From Allolobophora icterica (Eukaryota > Annelida > Clitellata > Crassiclitellata > Lumbricidae), in NCBI GenBank assembly GCA_963556255.1, contig OY744609.1, forward strand, positions 25,737,858 to 25,801,857: 64,000 nucleotides of DNA, read 5' to 3'. Numbering within the stretch: position 1 is the first letter of the stretch; every line of letters begins with the position of its first letter. The translations under genes and the position numbers were made by a program. Below are positions 38,286 to 49,592 of the stretch, one piece after another. The notes under the pieces were generated by a model, which was not told the origin of the DNA, made no database searches, and saw only the letters and a list, made by a program, of their open reading frames with translations.

Positions 38286-38452
38286 TAGATATGCATTTAT
38301 GTATGCATGTATATACGTACATACATATGTATTTATGCACGTATGCATGCATGTATATGCGTATGTATGTATGTATGTATGTACGTACGTATGTATGATA
38401 ACTTTGGGCGGGAAATTTGGCCCCCCTCATTAACGTTCTGAATCTGCCCCTG

Positions 38453-38701
<249 letters not shown>

Positions 38702-39661
38702 GCCTCTCTGTCTCTGTCTCTGCCTCTGTCTGTCTCTGTCTCTCCTCTATCCTCTCCAGGCTCTCCTCCCCTCTCCTCCGCAGTTACTCTCACTCACTCA
38801 CTTAGCTCTTGTAATGTCCTAAGTGGTTTGAATGGCTGTCGAGAAAAAGATTTGTAACTCGCTCGTGTAGCCTACATGGATACAAATAACAAGAGGGTGA
38901 GTTACATAACATGTAAACATAGGCGTATGCTCTGGGTAGCAGTCGGGGCACGTGCCCCCAATAATTGATGAGGGGGACATTGCCCACCCCAAGAAATCTA
39001 GAGGAGAATTTCTTGAACTGTTAAAATATTTTATTTCAATATAGACAAACTTCTTCAAAAAACAGAAAAACAGAGACAACGAAATGAAATACTATCAGAA
39101 ATTCATAATGAAAATAGAAGCTGAGCACTGTGCCCAGTCAAAGTTTCCGATGTAGCCTAGGGGAAAGTTGCCCCAATTGGACCGTTGCCTTAATTGGACC
39201 ACAGCCGATTTACACCCTAGATACCCATTTAACTTCGTTTTCAACTGTTGTATTCTTGCGCAGTTGAATATTGATCGTATCGACGTAGGCAGTTTAACGG
39301 AATACTAAACATTTATTAAATGGCGGTTAAAACGCTATTTTCATGTAGTTGTGATCTATTTTTAGCCGTACCTGACAACGAGGATATACATTTAAGATCA
39401 GCTTTTAAAAATTCAATCAAATTTGTTTTAGTTATAGCCAGGTTTCATGTTTGAGCGACAATAAGTGTTTTTAGGCTAAGACTGACGTGGGTTGAATTAT
39501 CGCAGTGTAAACAAAAGTAGTCCGTGTTGCCTGGAATGGACCACACTTAGTTTCCTGAATTGGACCGATAATTTGGGGTGGTCCATTTAAGGACACCGGC
39601 ACTTGCAATGTTATACTGTGCTTGAGGTGCTTATTTATATAACAATAAGTTCCATTGGCTT

Positions 39662-40135
39662 CATGGGCGCCCGCAGCATAGGTCAAGGGGGGTCGCGTGA
39701 CCCCCCTGGAAATCATGATGTGACTGCCAAGAGAATCATGGATACTGAAAACCTTACTCTCTGAGTTTGAAAGCAACAGCAGTAGGATGTTGACGAGAAA
39801 CCCCAGAGTTGATGCACTAAGACTTATAGAATTAATAGAAATAACACAGTAGGCCTAATGGAAGCTACCTAGAGCCGGCCAATGCCAGCCTTGACCTTAA
39901 GGTCAGCTAGCTAAAGCGACTGCCCAGAGAATCATGGATACTGGTAACCGTGTACTCTCTCGGTCTGAAAGATTAAACAGGTGTTGGCTGTAGAAGGATA
40001 GCTTGGGTTCCTCTCTGCATGGCGGAGGATGGTGACACGCGCAATATATCACCCTACAAGACTGGAGAGAGAGAGAGAGTGGTTGGACTTGGATATAGAG
40101 ATAAGACACAGGACAACTAATTATTAAGACAGCTG

Positions 40136-40172
<37 letters not shown>

Positions 40173-41694
40173 TGGGCTTTCAGATTGGGAGGAGAAAGAG
40201 AGACTAGATCAGTTCATTTCGAGATCCCATCATTGTAGGCCCTACTCGATAATACAGAGGAATTTTACTTTCTTCCACACACAAAAAATCCGTTTTGTTC
40301 GCAGTTTTTACTTGTAATCGCAATTGTAATCTAGCGATTAGGCCATACTTCAATGCCCACAAAAGCTATAGGTCGCGGGAACCAGATTATTCACAGGCGC
40401 TCAGTCAAACAAAATCTATAGGCAGGGGGTCAAAGTGCAAAGGGGTCAGGCAGGCCTGGCAGGCAGTCAGACGGGTATACGGTGGATTGAGTTTAGAATT
40501 GAAGCGGTGAGGGAGGCAAGTGGAAGAGGAGGAAGCGGGTTAAGACCTGTGAAAGAGCAGTTGAAATTAAGCCATATGGAGATATGACAAGAGGTAAGAT
40601 TTTGGTGAGTTCGTAGGTAAGATCTGATATTTGTCATAATTCTGGTGAGAGTTTATTCAAGAGAAGCAAAATAGCTATGGCTATAAAGCGATTTGCAAAT
40701 TTTAGCGATGAGGTGACGGAAGGGCGAAGTCTTAGGGCGGATGAGGAGCGGGTTGAGAGGCGTAGTTGGACTGTGAATAACTGACCAAGATAGGAGGCTC
40801 CATGCGTGGGAGGATTGGAGTGTCTTGTAGGTGGGTGGGTGTACAGTGTGCTTTTTATACATTCAGATGCGCCTGCCGAGGACGCCGCAGCAAGTGGAAG
40901 TGAAAGGTGTGCAAGGGGCCCGGGTTTACACTTTTCCAGTGGTTGTATAAAATGACAATAATGACAAAAAATATAGTTAGGCCTATAGATTATATCAGAT
41001 AATGGATAATTTTATCCAGTTTAGGTCTGTATACTGCTTACTTGGCTGAGGTTAGCTCACACAACTTTTAAACACTTCCCGGGCCTCTGAGTATAATTAG
41101 GGCCTACACTCTTCCAAAGTCCAAGCTTCAGAAATGAGATTGTATTAGGCCTATTGGCAAAAATTTATTTTCACTGAAATGTACGCTACGCTGAATTTAT
41201 TTCTTCTGTATTGCTAAAATTATTTTCTTTTCGGTATGTACAGCAGAGTGCAGACCACTGCGAAAGGTTTAAATTAGGCCTACGTGAGGGGCACACAGAG
41301 TGCCATGTCTTTGAATGCTGAAAGATAAATACAGTGTATTATCGCATTCGGTGATTGATTTGAATAAATCAATGACATAGGCTATTTACATATTACATAT
41401 TTATATATAACTCTCCCGGCCATGGGCGGTGATACCGGGAAGTCGAGGGGGACAAGACCCCCACCTTTAACAGTGAGCGGGCACACACCATACATCCCCT
41501 CTCCCAAATTTAGAAGAGACACCGAAAAAAGTCATCAAATTAAAAAACTTTGACCTCTTTTTGAGCAGATCAGTTCAAAACTCTTTTCTCCCCAGATCAT
41601 TTCAAAAGTGTCCCCCCACCTGTCAAACAAGATTGCCGCCAGTGCTCCCGGCCGTGACTGACCTCCCCTGCAAAAAATCCTGCGGGCGCCCATG
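39662..41694. mobile_element. Third-layer hAT-type element (2.0 kb)
   Basis: Perfect inverted ends CATGGGCGCCCGCAG and exact 8-bp duplication ATTGGCTT (39654-39661 and 41695-41702). The interior includes a roughly 70-bp direct duplication containing AGAGAATCATGGATACTG (39729 and 39929) and a (TA)n run at 40139-40170. No transposase recognised. Confidence 0.92.
41421..41644. mobile_element. Innermost hAT-type MITE (224 bp)
   Basis: Ends CATGGGCGGTGAT and CACTGGCGGCAAT with exact 8-bp duplication CTCCCGGC (41413-41420 and 41645-41652). The sequence is related to 2773-3269: same TIR type, CACACACCATACAT, and AAAGTCATCAAATT / GACCTCTTTTT core. Confidence 0.92.
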
Positions 41695-42768
41695 ATTGGC
41701 TTGTATTATGTCGAACAACATTTTCTTTCAGTTGTATATGTAGATGTCAACGAGTAAAAAAAATGCGGGGACTGCTTGATGATGATGTGTTCCTCTGTGC
41801 AAACTGTGTGTAATTCCTCTAAGTAGGCCCCTATTAATTACCAAGTGTTAGACTCAAATGGTTGTAACTAAGTATTAATAAAAGACTTAACTAATCATTT
41901 AGTCGTAATTAAGTAGTCTATAGTTAACTATGTATAGTCTATATATAACTAGTGATTCTGACAATGTACACCTAATTAGTTTACTGGCAGTGGATATTAT
42001 TAGTCATATATTAAGTTGATTTCTACTACTTTCATAGTATTTTGACAGTTAGATACAGACGCCTTTATTGCATGTTATAGACAATTAGTGTTTTAAAATG
42101 TTTAAAGTGTTTTTTTTATTGCACATTATCGTTAAAAAACGTCTTTAAAATAATATGTCCCATTCAGGGCAACTGGTCCAATCAAGGACACCATGTGGTC
42201 CATTTAAGGAAACAGGTTGCCTTGATTGGACTTATTGGAGCTCAAGTTGTTTTAGTTATTTTTCATAAATGAATGAATACTATCTGTCCCTTGATTATTA
42301 ACAACATACTTGAATAATCAGCCCATCATATGGCATAATTTCCTTTTAGAAATTCGGTAGCATTCATTCAGTAAACCTCGGTTTCCCTTAAGTGGTCCAT
42401 TTATGGCAACTCTCCCCTACATATTTTGTTCCAGAACTCCAATGATCGGTTTTTCTTCAATGTACTTGGCAAAGAGGTTCCCATCCATCTCATGATAGGC
42501 TATCTGAGCCTTCTGTACACCAATGCAAATGCAACAAGTGTAGAATGAATAACCAAATGCCCCAAACCCCAATATTTTGGACAAGCTTACGCCACTGCAT
42601 GTAGATGTAATGCAGATGTAAGTCTCCAAAATTTCTCAGCGCCACGTAAAAGGGGCGTCAGGAAAACCAGCGAATCCGATAACTTATATAGCGCCGTCAC
42701 ATTATTATGCAACGCATCACTCGATGATCACTTCAAGTTAAAATTGTTGTAATGAATCCTTATTATCC

Positions 42769-43036
42769 ATAGAGTAGGCCTAGTGGTAACATCACTGGCG
42801 TAAAGAGCAAGCGGTAGCGGGATCGCTTCCCGCAACCCTCTCAAAAAGGTCCACTCATCTATTTCATTCGCGAGATGGCGCGTTGTTAAAAATGAGATGT
42901 AGGACGTGATGGGCGCCTTGCATGGCTGCCGTATACAATTAAATTCGACTCCTGTAGTAACTTGTGATCATCCGTTCATACTGATTTGTAATCATACTGC
43001 GTTATTGGCAGTTTGAAGATATTAAAAACGAATATA
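42769..43036 (+). mobile_element. tRNA-derived SINE (family 2), plus-strand copy
   Basis: The head has tRNA-like A-box CTAGTGGTAAC (42780-42791) and a B-box-like GCGGGATCGCTTCCCGC (42817-42833). A body of about 200 bp contains GTAGGACGTGATGGGCGCC and TGATCATCCGTTCATACTG. It is about 85% identical by eye to the inverse copy at 45834-46083. Confidence 0.7.
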
Positions 43037-43039
43037 TAG

Positions 43040-44395
43040 GCCTATTATATCCGTTGAAGCAGTCTGTCCGAAATCCGATATAATCAGAGAAAATCACGAC
43101 AATGTTAGGCTACGATGAGTGAGCAAGTTGAAATGGGTAAGACTTAAGTTTAGACCTGAAAGACATGTCAGATGGACAGAACTGGACGATGAAGTCCAGA
43201 GCTTTGGACCAGCCATGGAGAAGGCCCGAGAGCTCAACGCTGTTCGGGTGTGGGACACAGCAAAAGAGAAAGTATTCGTGGATCAAGTGCAGTATTTATT
43301 ATAGGAGTATTGAGCAGAGATACAGTTCGGCTGCTTTAAAGGTAGCACTACGCGAACTATGAGACAGATTTTAATTTGGATTCCTTGCTCAATGGGAAGC
43401 CAGTGTATCGAATGCAACACAGAAGGCTTCTTACGGCTCTGATACACAGAATATGAACGATTTACAGTTTCTGTAAATCTCGCTTCCTAGTAGGGCCTAT
43501 AGCAATAGGCAATGAGTGGCTGTACTTAGTCAAGTCGGCTGGGAACCAGAGCATTAGTTAGTGAAATCAAAACAGTTTGAGGTATATGGGGTCTGATTCT
43601 GCGAATATCCCGTATACGTGAAATTGAACGGATTTGCAAATGGCACAAGAAAAATAAATGATGTGGTCAAAATTGTGCCCAAATTAGACTGACGTGAACA
43701 TTCAGTAGGTCAACAATCAGTCAACCAGTTGAGCAGTCTAAATCCAGTCAAATTTATGAAGCTGCAGTGTGACTTGTATCGAGGAAAAGGAGTCCGGCCT
43801 TGGAAGAATTTAGAAGTCTCATACTATCGATCTGGGACTGACTAATGACTATTACTTAAAACAGAGCAAGAAGTTTAAGCGCAGGATTAGCCGAAGACAT
43901 GTCACATTAGAAGAATAGTTGGGTATCATCTGTATACAGATGGTGAGTGGTCTAGAGCAGAGCTTCTCAAACTTTCTGATACATCGGACCGGTAATTGTT
44001 TTACCAGCCTTGCTTTAAACATCAGCTTATTACACATATTATTTAAAATTTTAAACTTCATAATATTGTCTTAAGCTGCATACACAGTTGAGTGTCGCTA
44101 GTCTAGAAAACTGTCAGGAAGCTAACACCAGCGCTATATCAAATCAAGAAAACATGGCCATGCCACGTTGGAACTCGTTGGTGAATGGTGATGGTGGTCA
44201 TTCCCAGTGGAATGGTACAGGAGCAGAAGCAGAAAAGGATTTCAGTCTTCGGTTGAATGCTACAAGAGAGAGATTATTATATCTTCGTTTATTAATAAAT
44301 TCTCACTGACAGAACGCAATGAGGTACAATTCACTTGGGTTCTGATTATATGCCAATTAACACATTTTTTAAAACGTCACGCAAGTCAAAATTAT
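43040..44395. other. Unassigned intergenic sequence
   Basis: A short open frame at 43119-43304 (+) is unrecognised. At 43958 the sequence CAGAGCTTCTCAAACTTT resembles a hAT (Charlie-like) terminus, but no matching right end was found. Nothing else recognised. Confidence 0.35.
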
Positions 44396-44397
44396 TA

Positions 44398-44660
44398 CTA
44401 CCAGTAGCTGTTTTTATACGTTATCCGAGCTAGAAAATTCCTATTGTCTTTGATAGGAAGGGCAAATGGATGCGATCTTGGTCTCAAAGTGTGCCCTGTG
44501 TCCTCCCTTTCAGTGCATAGCGATCGCAAAACATGCTGCTTGTTAGATATTATAGCCTTAAACAGAGTTTCGTCTGCTGCGTCAGCCATTCTGTCCAGCG
44601 AAAGGGCATCAGCAGGAAGAAACCCAGTCCGCACCATCCGACCAAGGAACCGCTCCAGTC
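44398..44660 (-). mobile_element. LINE ORF C-terminal tail
   Basis: The minus-strand frame gives RLERFLGRMVRTGFLP, MADAADETLFKAIISN, HVLRSLC, LRPRSHPFALP and NFLARITYKNSYW, then stop. This A-D-x-x-L-F, N-x-x-H-V-L, L-R-x-R-x-H, N-F-x-x-R-x-x-Y-K series is a common C terminus of invertebrate LINE polyproteins. It is a 5'-truncated remnant, followed upstream by an AGAGACAG-rich tract at 44680-44830. Confidence 0.75.
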
Positions 44661-44674
44661 GAGCATGCTCAGTA

Positions 44675-44835
44675 GATAGAGAGAACGAGAGAGAGAAAGA
44701 GAGAGAAAGACAGACAGGCACAGACAGACACACAGAAACAGAGAGACAGAGACACTGAGACACAGAGACAGAGACATAGACATAGACAGAGACAGACAGA
44801 GAGACAGACAGAGAGAGACAGAGAGAGGGGCTGAG
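44675..44835. repeat. AGAGACAG low-complexity tract
   Basis: Purine-rich GAGA/CAGA words, open on both strands as an artefact. Confidence 0.8.
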
Positions 44836-45205
44836 ATTGACAGGCGAGAGAGCTGGGATAAGGTGAATAAGGGATAAGGAGGCATATGGATGAGCGAACT
44901 GGCGGAGATCTTTCGAGGTTCATTCCAAAGAACTGGAGCACGAGATTAAGGAGCGTCTGCAGATCTTCAGAGAGGAAGAGAATCAAGACCGAGGTTTTAG
45001 AGACGAAGAGACTGGAGGCCAAAGTTGTATATTCACGATATGTATATCTCTTAATGGGGGATAGAAGACAAACACGGACACGGACAAATATATATATATT
45101 TTTCTGTTTATATGCATATGTAAATCTATTATATATATATATACTCATATATAGACCTATTAATTTCCAGTGATAAAATGTGAGCGATATCTTGTTTCTC
45201 AAGTT

Positions 45206-45547
45206 GCCGGTGTCACGAAATATAGTATCCCCCATACATGCGTATCCCCTTAGCGAAATGGAGTATTCGGTTTAGTTTGCATTTTTGGCGGTTTCTAGGT
45301 GTATTCAGTCGTACTGTTTGGATTTATTGCACACATAAAATTTTTGAATTGCGTATCTTTAGTTTGTACGTCGACCTGAAATCAATTTACTTTGTTTTTG
45401 GTGAATTTGACTGGAATTTCGTCGAGGCTATCGTGATGCGTATGACGAGGGGGGATAGAATGGTTCATCCCACCGGATACTCTAAACCGGTTTATTCCAT
45501 CCGGGGGGATACGCTTTAGGGCGGATAGAATATCTCGGGACACCGGC
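45206..45547. mobile_element. MITE-like element with imperfect TIRs (about 340 bp)
   Basis: The left end GCCGGTGTCACGAAATATAG and the inward right end GCCGGTGTCCCGAGATATTC are inverted. Both are followed by TATCC and GCGTATCCCC blocks, and GGGGGGATA words recur inside. No clear target duplication. Superfamily unassigned. Confidence 0.6.
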
Positions 45548-45833
45548 AGACAAAACAACATGGATTTGGTCCACGGTCCCCAAGATGCCAAAAATATTCT
45601 TAGATTCATTACAATGTATACGCAAAAATCTGAATTATTTATATAATTGTTGGCATTATTATGCAATAGTTTTTTTGTTTTAAAACAGTACTGAAGAGTG
45701 AATTGCGAAAATGATGGCTACGAAGCCTAAAACAGTGCACACTAGCATTGGTGTATACATTTCAAGAGCTGCCCGTGGAGCTCCGTTTTCCGAAACTTTC
45801 ATCGAAGTTAATAATAATAATAATAATAATAAT

Positions 45834-46083
45834 CTTCGTTTAATATCTTCAAACTGACAATTACGCAGTATGATTACAAATCAGTATGAACGGATGATCA
45901 CAAGTTATTACAGGAGTCGAATTTAACTGTATATGGCAGCCTTGCAAGGCGCCCATCACGTCCTACATATCATTTTCTCAAACGCGCCATCTCGCGAATG
46001 ACAGGCTGAGTGGACCTTGAGAGGGCTACGGGACGCGATCCCGCTACCTACTTCACGCCAGTGATGTTACGACTACTCTATGG
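45834..46083 (-). mobile_element. tRNA-derived SINE (family 2), minus-strand copy
   Basis: Inverse copy of 42769-43036. The head at 46083 reads CCATAGAGTAGTCG, with a B-box-like block GCGGGATCGCGTCCCG. Its 3' end at 45834 abuts an (ATT)n tail (plus strand AATAAT at 45808-45832), as expected for a retroposed SINE. Confidence 0.7.
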
Positions 46084-47374
46084 ACCCCTATGTAGCAGTA
46101 GTTTCCAGTATTTCATGATATCTTATGGCTGGCAAGGCAGTTGACGGCACCCTCCTCTTTTTCAAGGTTCGCGACTGGCACTACCTGAGTATAGGCTACG
46201 AGCAATGGCGCAGTTGTTTTTCTATCGAAAGCTTTAGGAAGAAATTAACGACTTACCTGTAAAAAAAGACCCAAGTCTTACTGTAAGCGCATTTGCGGTG
46301 TTTTAGTTATATTAACTTGCGCTTTACAAATCCTCAAATAACAACAATAATACATGCTTGGTGTAACCCAGATTAAGAAGCAAATTTAGCATACGATATA
46401 GAAAGGAACCGACAAGTACGAAGTCGTTACAGAAAGCTAAGAGAAAGAACAGTGTTGGAATTTAGGCTGGGGTTGAATTGTGAGCAGGTCACGAATATAG
46501 GAAGACAGATAAAATTTTGTATGGTAAACCGTTGAGGCACCTTAGGCCATTGAAGAAATTTGATTAGTTTTAGTACCGAGTCAAGCAGTCCGTCTAACAA
46601 AAGTGAATAACTAGGTACCACATTTGTTAATACTTCATCTATCCCTCAGCTGAGAGACGAATAGGAGTAATTCGACTCGACGAAAGCATTTGGTCAATGT
46701 ACTCTGACCTGCGTTATATAAGGGTTCAATTGCAATTACAATTCAACGCTAGGTTAAGGTTCAAGGTCATGAAAATCTGAAGGTGAAATCAAAATCAAAG
46801 GTTGGGTTCAAAGCTTTAATCGATTCAAATGATGTTTCGAGAATATTGTTAAAGAATTCGATGTACTACGTAGGTCAGTGCTAAACCCAAGGTCAGATTG
46901 AAGGTCACTAATGAAAGCACTCTAAGGTCAAGGTCAGGGCGAAACGACATCTATATAAAAGTAGACACCATATATATATATACTTCGCCTTAGTCTTCAA
47001 ACCAAAACAAAGGTCAAGTTAAAACTATTCAAGTGTTAAAACCGACTACCATACAGAAATTCAGATGATCAAAACTGAACGTAACTCAAATTCAGAACTG
47101 AATTGTAGGCGTGGGCTCGGTGGGCATTCATGAAATTAATTGATTAAAGTAAAATAATTATTTAAATGTTTGGAATGATCCATCAGGAATAACATTAATT
47201 AGATAAGGAACAGGTAGGAAGTAAAACACTGATAAATCAGGTCTCGTTCCAGTTGATGATACACTGTCATGAAAGTTGTCAAGATGTCTCTGCACTTGAA
47301 CTAATTAATTACATAAGAGAAATTGGGTATTAATTAAACTAATAACAACTGATATCAAAAAATTATCGTAATAT
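46084..47374. other. Unassigned intergenic sequence
   Basis: AT-rich sequence. The 46735-47105 part is rich in AAGGTCAAGGT-like words (about ten AAGGTC/GGTCAA occurrences). No gene or mobile-element ends recognised. Confidence 0.4.
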
Positions 47375-47890
47375 TCACGCACACTCCAACTCCCGTAGAT
47401 TCACTGTCAGAATCACAGGACCAGGCGTTTGGAATGTACTTCCTCCCTCAATCCAGCAGGCAAAAACTCTTCAAGGGTTTAAAAGAACGCTACGATTGTA
47501 TCTTATTGATGATAGTTCAAGTTCATAATTCATTATACATTACAAACTACGCATTAGTTCAGTCTTTAGTTAAGCGTTGTTGTTCTCCAGTCCTAGTTTT
47601 CCTTCTTTATCAGATTTTGGTTAATCTTTTCTTTCGCTTCTTTTTTTCGTTATCACTACGCGAGTCATGACAGGAGAAATCGACTGCATGCTTAACTAAC
47701 GTTTAATAAAATCAAGGCGTTAACCGCGCTGTTTAGACCAGTAATAACTCTTGTTCATAGCAAATAGGTGTCCCTATTAGCGGGATCATATCCCTTCTTG
47801 GCCTACCCTTGTTACCTAACTGCTTCTTAAAAGTGTTATTGTACTTGCCTTGACTGTACATATATGGTTTCAATAAAAAATTATTTATTT
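47375..47890 (+). mobile_element. 5'-truncated CR1-like LINE 3' end
   Basis: The readable end FTVRITGPGVWNVLPP, TLQGFKRTLRLYLI parallels the C terminus of the element at 9557-13746. The 3' UTR shares AGGTGTCCCTA(T/C)TAGCGGGAT and a GGCCTACC block with 13609-13655. It ends TTTCAATAAAAAATT plus a TTATTT tail. Same family, severely 5'-truncated. Confidence 0.85.
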
Positions 47891-48252
47891 TGATTTGATA
47901 TATGGGTCATGAAATTCCATCAATCATAGTTCAGGCCAAAGTTTAAAAAAGTTTTTCCATATTCAAGGTCTAAACCAAAATCTCATTCATAATTGAGAAT
48001 GCGACCGAATTTCGAATCTACTTCAAAGTCAAAATAGGCTACTAAGAAATAATGCAAAAGAAGACCAGATACTTAAGCCAACTCCCACCGGCAGCCACTG
48101 TTACAAAGTGTTAGTGATTTCCTCTTCATATTTTCAACGTACGATGGCATGTGACCAGCTCTTCCTTTCACCGTCTGACCATCACACCGACAGCTCAGAC
48201 GGTCAGAGCATTCTTTTGTAGATTATGTTCGTTAAGGAACTAAACTGTTCAT

Positions 48253-48450
48253 CTACTTATTCGTCTTCAACGTCTTCTTCTCCATCCTGTTCTTGCAAAG
48301 CGGCAGCTTCACCCGTTTCCAGGACAGAATTTCCTCGATTGTTTCCGGAAGTGGCCTGTCCAGTGTCTCCGGAAGAAAAAGGACCATAGACCCCGTTACC
48401 AAGGCGACGACTGCAAACACGGCACTAGGAATCCAGTCATTCGTTTTGCT
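48253..48450 (-). CDS. SLC22 transporter, last coding exon
   Basis: Acceptor AG is at 48452-48451; translation runs 65 codons to a TAG at 48255-48253. SKTNDWIPSAVFAVVALV and TGSMVLFLPETLD form TM12, followed by RPLPETIEEILSW, a conserved cytoplasmic SLC22 motif, and a lysine-rich tail. Phase 0 joins it to the 48883 exon. I could not fix the polyadenylation site. Confidence 0.93.
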   Translation of the reverse strand, partial: SKTNDWIPSAVFAVVALVTGSMVLFLPETLDRPLPETIEEILSWKRVKLPLCKNRMEKKTLKTNK

Positions 48451-48519
48451 CTGCAAAGCAAGACACGTCAATCGTTAATGTGTTAGCCAATTATCTGTGT
48501 TAAACGGTTTTAATACACG

Positions 48520-48775
48520 CCCCTTTGAAGTGGTGAACCAATCATAATCCGAATTATGAAATAGACAAATGAAACGACGCCTATCTTGAAAAAGTGACCC
48601 AATCATGTGCCTTAGCATACGCATGAAACCACGCCTATTTTGAAATTGTGAGCCAATCAATTCTTTAATTTCAAACATAAACCACGCCTTTAAATTTGAG
48701 CCAATCATGTTTTTGACTGGAAACATGAACCACACGGTCCACACTTATCAAGAAATTGTGAACCAATTACTTCTG
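48520..48775. repeat. Degenerate tandem repeat of about 60 bp in the last SLC22 intron
   Basis: Four to five units share (A/G)AACCACGCCT, TTTGAAATTGTG and AGCCAATCA (minus strand TGATTGGCT) blocks. The inverted CCAAT-like boxes recur once per unit. Function unknown. Confidence 0.7.
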
Positions 48776-48882
48776 TAATCTACGCTGATGCAGCGCAGTC
48801 ATAAAATTCCGCCCATAACAAAGAAGAACCAGTTATATTTCAGTCGGTAGATGGGGTATAAGTAAATGGGGTTAAAACTCAC

Positions 48883-48955
48883 AATGTAGACAAAAAACGG
48901 TGCAATAATTCCCCCTATTCGACTCCAAACGGAAGACACACCGAGGCCAAAATTT
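48883..48955 (-). CDS. SLC22 transporter, penultimate exon (TM11 region)
   Basis: This 73-nt exon has its acceptor AG at 48957-48956 and a GTGAGT donor at 48882. It reads (R)NFGLGVSSVWSRIGG and IIAPFFVYI. The R-N-x-G-L-G-x-x-S-x-x-x-R-I-G-G motif is diagnostic for SLC22 and related transporters. It starts by completing an Arg codon and ends in phase 0. Confidence 0.93.
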
Positions 48956-49224
48956 CTGAAAAACACATCTTGATCACGTCATCACTTTATCGTCAATAAC
49001 TCAATAACTTTATTAGTCACACATCAATCCACTGATTTTTTTCTTATTTATTGGTCAGGCCGGTGAAGACATAGACGCACTAGTAAAACAAAATAAAATA
49101 GACACATACATGTATACACAGTGTCACGGGCAGTTATTTATAGATACACGGATGGACACTTAGGATAGAGCAACAGAGACAGATAGGCGGACAAATATGG
49201 TAATTGTATGCTTTCTTTCATCAT

Positions 49225-49460
49225 GTCTTATCCTATCATATTTGGAGATTTGTATAGCGCCACACAGAGCCTCACAGCCGCGGCCATTCAGTAGCGCTCC
49301 CACTGGAAGGCCCCGAGAAAACAAAAAGGTGCTAGGAACGGAGAGGGATGCTGGAAGAGATCGAGAAAGTATTGTTGCACGTCGAGGGGAAGGAAGAGCG
49401 TTCCACAGGGAGGGCCCTTCTATGTTGGCAACGGATCTAGTTTGAGCCAGACAGAGTGGT
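49225..49460 (-). mobile_element. LINE C-terminal fragment
   Basis: The minus-strand frame reads SVANIEGPSLWNALP, LSVPSTFLFSRGLP, then GGCGCTATACAAATCTCC after decay. It has the GP-x-x-W-N-x-L-P signature and the GGCGCTATA 3' end seen in other LINE and SINE copies here. Confidence 0.7.
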
Positions 49461-49501
49461 TCTGGCACGCGGACAAAGACAATAACCGTTCATTACAAAT
49501 T

Positions 49502-49516
49502 TTAATAATAATAATG

Positions 49517-49570
<54 letters not shown>

Positions 49571-49592
49571 GAAATAATAATAATAATAGTAA
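49502..49592. repeat. (AAT)n microsatellite
   Basis: About 90 bp of AAT triplets with single-base interruptions. No retroelement is joined to it. Confidence 0.93.

Larger units (their letters stand above)
37138..38452. mobile_element. TIR element inserted in the TCTA microsatellite (1.3 kb)
   Basis: Inverted ends CAGGGGCGGATCCAA (left) and CAGGGGCAGATTCAG (right, inward). TCTA repeats lie on both sides, so target duplication cannot be resolved. G-rich subterminal tracts resemble the other hAT-type elements. It contains the 37456-38285 element. Confidence 0.75.
39160..42417. mobile_element. Second-layer TIR element with TA flanks
   Basis: Inverted ends GGGGAAAGTTGCC and GGGGAGAGTTGCC, with TA immediately outside both. 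Subterminal regions are dense in AATTGGACC / GGTCCAATT / TGGTCCATTTAAGGA words on both sides, in inverted sense, like transposase-binding clusters. Superfamily not assigned; TA flanks suggest Tc1/mariner-like or similar. Interrupted by the 39662-41694 element. Confidence 0.78.
38918..42597. mobile_element. Outermost element of a four-layer nest, hAT-type (3.7 kb span)
   Basis: Ends CATAGGCGTATG and CAGTGGCGTAAGC (inward) with near-perfect 8-bp duplication CATGTAAA / CATGTAGA (38910-38917 and 42598-42605). A 132-bp relative lies at 55987-56118 and shares CGGGGCACGTGCC and ATAACCAAATGCCCC segments. Own sequence is limited to 38918-39157 and 42420-42597. Confidence 0.82.

Noticed and set aside
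43958..44050. A Charlie-like hAT element starting CAGAGCTTCTCAAAC
   Set aside because: Only one end is suggestive; no matching inverted end or 8-bp duplication was found nearby.
42769..46083. A 3.3-kb DNA transposon with 250-bp TIRs
   Set aside because: The inverted blocks carry tRNA-like promoter boxes at the outer ends, one has an (ATT)n tail at its inner end, and no target duplication is found. Two opposite SINE copies explain it better.
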